Assembly: GCF_005862305.2 (NCBI RefSeq)
Contig: NZ_CP054021.1
Coordinates: forward strand, 3,761,501-3,825,500
Direction: 5' to 3'
DNA: 64,000 bases
From: Rhizobium indicum
GTDB lineage: Bacteria; Pseudomonadota; Alphaproteobacteria; Rhizobiales; Rhizobiaceae
Positions within the stretch are counted from its first letter, which is position 1. Every line of letters begins with the position of its first letter. The notes below the pieces were generated by a model that had not been told where the DNA came from, did not search any database, and saw only the letters and a list, made by a program, of their open reading frames with translations. The position numbers and the translations under genes are program-made. Positions 63,782-64,000 of this stretch are shown here, one piece after another.

Positions 63782-63797
63782 TTTATCAAACGGTAAA
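63782..63797. promoter_or_regulatory. RutR-like operator before preT
   Basis: On the minus strand TTTACCGTTTGATAAA, 61 nt before the preT start. It agrees with the site at 53335-53350 at 13 of 16 positions. An extra ATTGGTAAAC word, identical to part of that site, lies at about 63737-63746. The remaining 200 nt to the window end show no gene I can support. Confidence 0.55.
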
Positions 63798-64000
63798 ATT
63801 TTTACGATTTTCTCTTGTGGCCTCCCAAGTAATGCACTGTTTTCGTTAGGAGAATTTACCCGACGGTGATGGGTGAAATGACTGGGTGTTCGACACGAGA
63901 AAGGCATCCGAAAAAAGATTCAAAAAAGTCGAATTTTTTGTTGGCGGCAGGGAACCAAAGTTTGATGTCGTCGTTATTGCGATATCCGGATGGTGATCGC

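Noticed and set aside
63895..63945. A/T-rich partial palindrome near the right end as a terminator
   Set aside because: The pairing is weak and no coding gene end is visible next to it within the window.

Overview
The window looks like chromosomal DNA of a fast-growing Rhizobium of the R. etli / R. leguminosarum group. The evidence is high-GC coding throughout, an alphaproteobacterial CtrA phosphorelay cluster (chpT, ctrA, sciP), the adjacent exopolysaccharide genes pssB and pssA, a liv/bra amino-acid transporter, a complete urea transport plus urease region, and the palindromic intergenic repeats typical of this genus. No rRNA, tRNA, CRISPR array, phage or transposase gene was seen. The species assignment is inference from gene content and recognised protein sequences.

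Layout. 0-3.5 kb: partial pseudouridine synthase, small membrane protein, SpoU-type RNA methyltransferase, coiled-coil membrane protein, envelope protein EipA. 3.6-8 kb: cell-cycle block with chpT, an atypical single-domain receiver, ctrA, fliJ and sciP; CtrA-like boxes lie before eipA/chpT, ctrA and sciP. 8.3-11.5 kb: a luxR-type regulator broken by a 99-nt palindromic insertion, a mosaic repeat, pssA and pssB. 12-17.6 kb: livHMGF, a DUF6867 gene and the binding protein. 17.9-22.2 kb: an NCS1-permease/hybrid histidine kinase fusion with an overlapping LuxR-type response regulator. 22.4-24.3 kb: an exported PAP2 phosphatase with an autotransporter-type repeat. 24.5-30.7 kb: urtABCD, one unknown gene, urtE. 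30.9-39.4 kb: urease genes ureDABCEFG interleaved with DUF1272, LprI-like, glycosyltransferase-like, DUF2459 and GGDEF genes. 39.6-45 kb: Crp/Fnr regulator with its own FNR-like box, then an RND efflux pair. 45.4-54.1 kb: an NMT1/THI5-type ABC transporter, cupin, dihydropyrimidinase, a small unknown gene, N-carbamoyl amidohydrolase and a RutR-like TetR regulator. 54.1-57.3 kb: bacteriophytochrome with heme oxygenase. 57.4-61 kb: LysR plus oxidoreductase, rhodanese plus FtrA-like regulator. 61-63.7 kb: preA and preT.

How the parts fit. The urt and ure genes form one nitrogen-acquisition unit: urea is imported, then hydrolysed by a nickel enzyme whose accessory proteins are all present. The permease-kinase and its regulator sit directly upstream and may be its sensor; a perfect palindrome before urtA is a candidate operator. 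Reductive pyrimidine catabolism is split in two: preT/preA at 61-63.7 kb and the hydrolytic steps at 50-53.2 kb, with a RutR-like regulator between. Both halves carry nearly the same 16-bp palindrome in their promoters, which is the best evidence here for a shared regulon. The strongest directly visible oddities are the in-frame palindromic insertion that kills the luxR gene, the permease-kinase fusion with its cysteine-rich linker, and a perfect 48-bp inverted-repeat element inside the ABC transporter operon.
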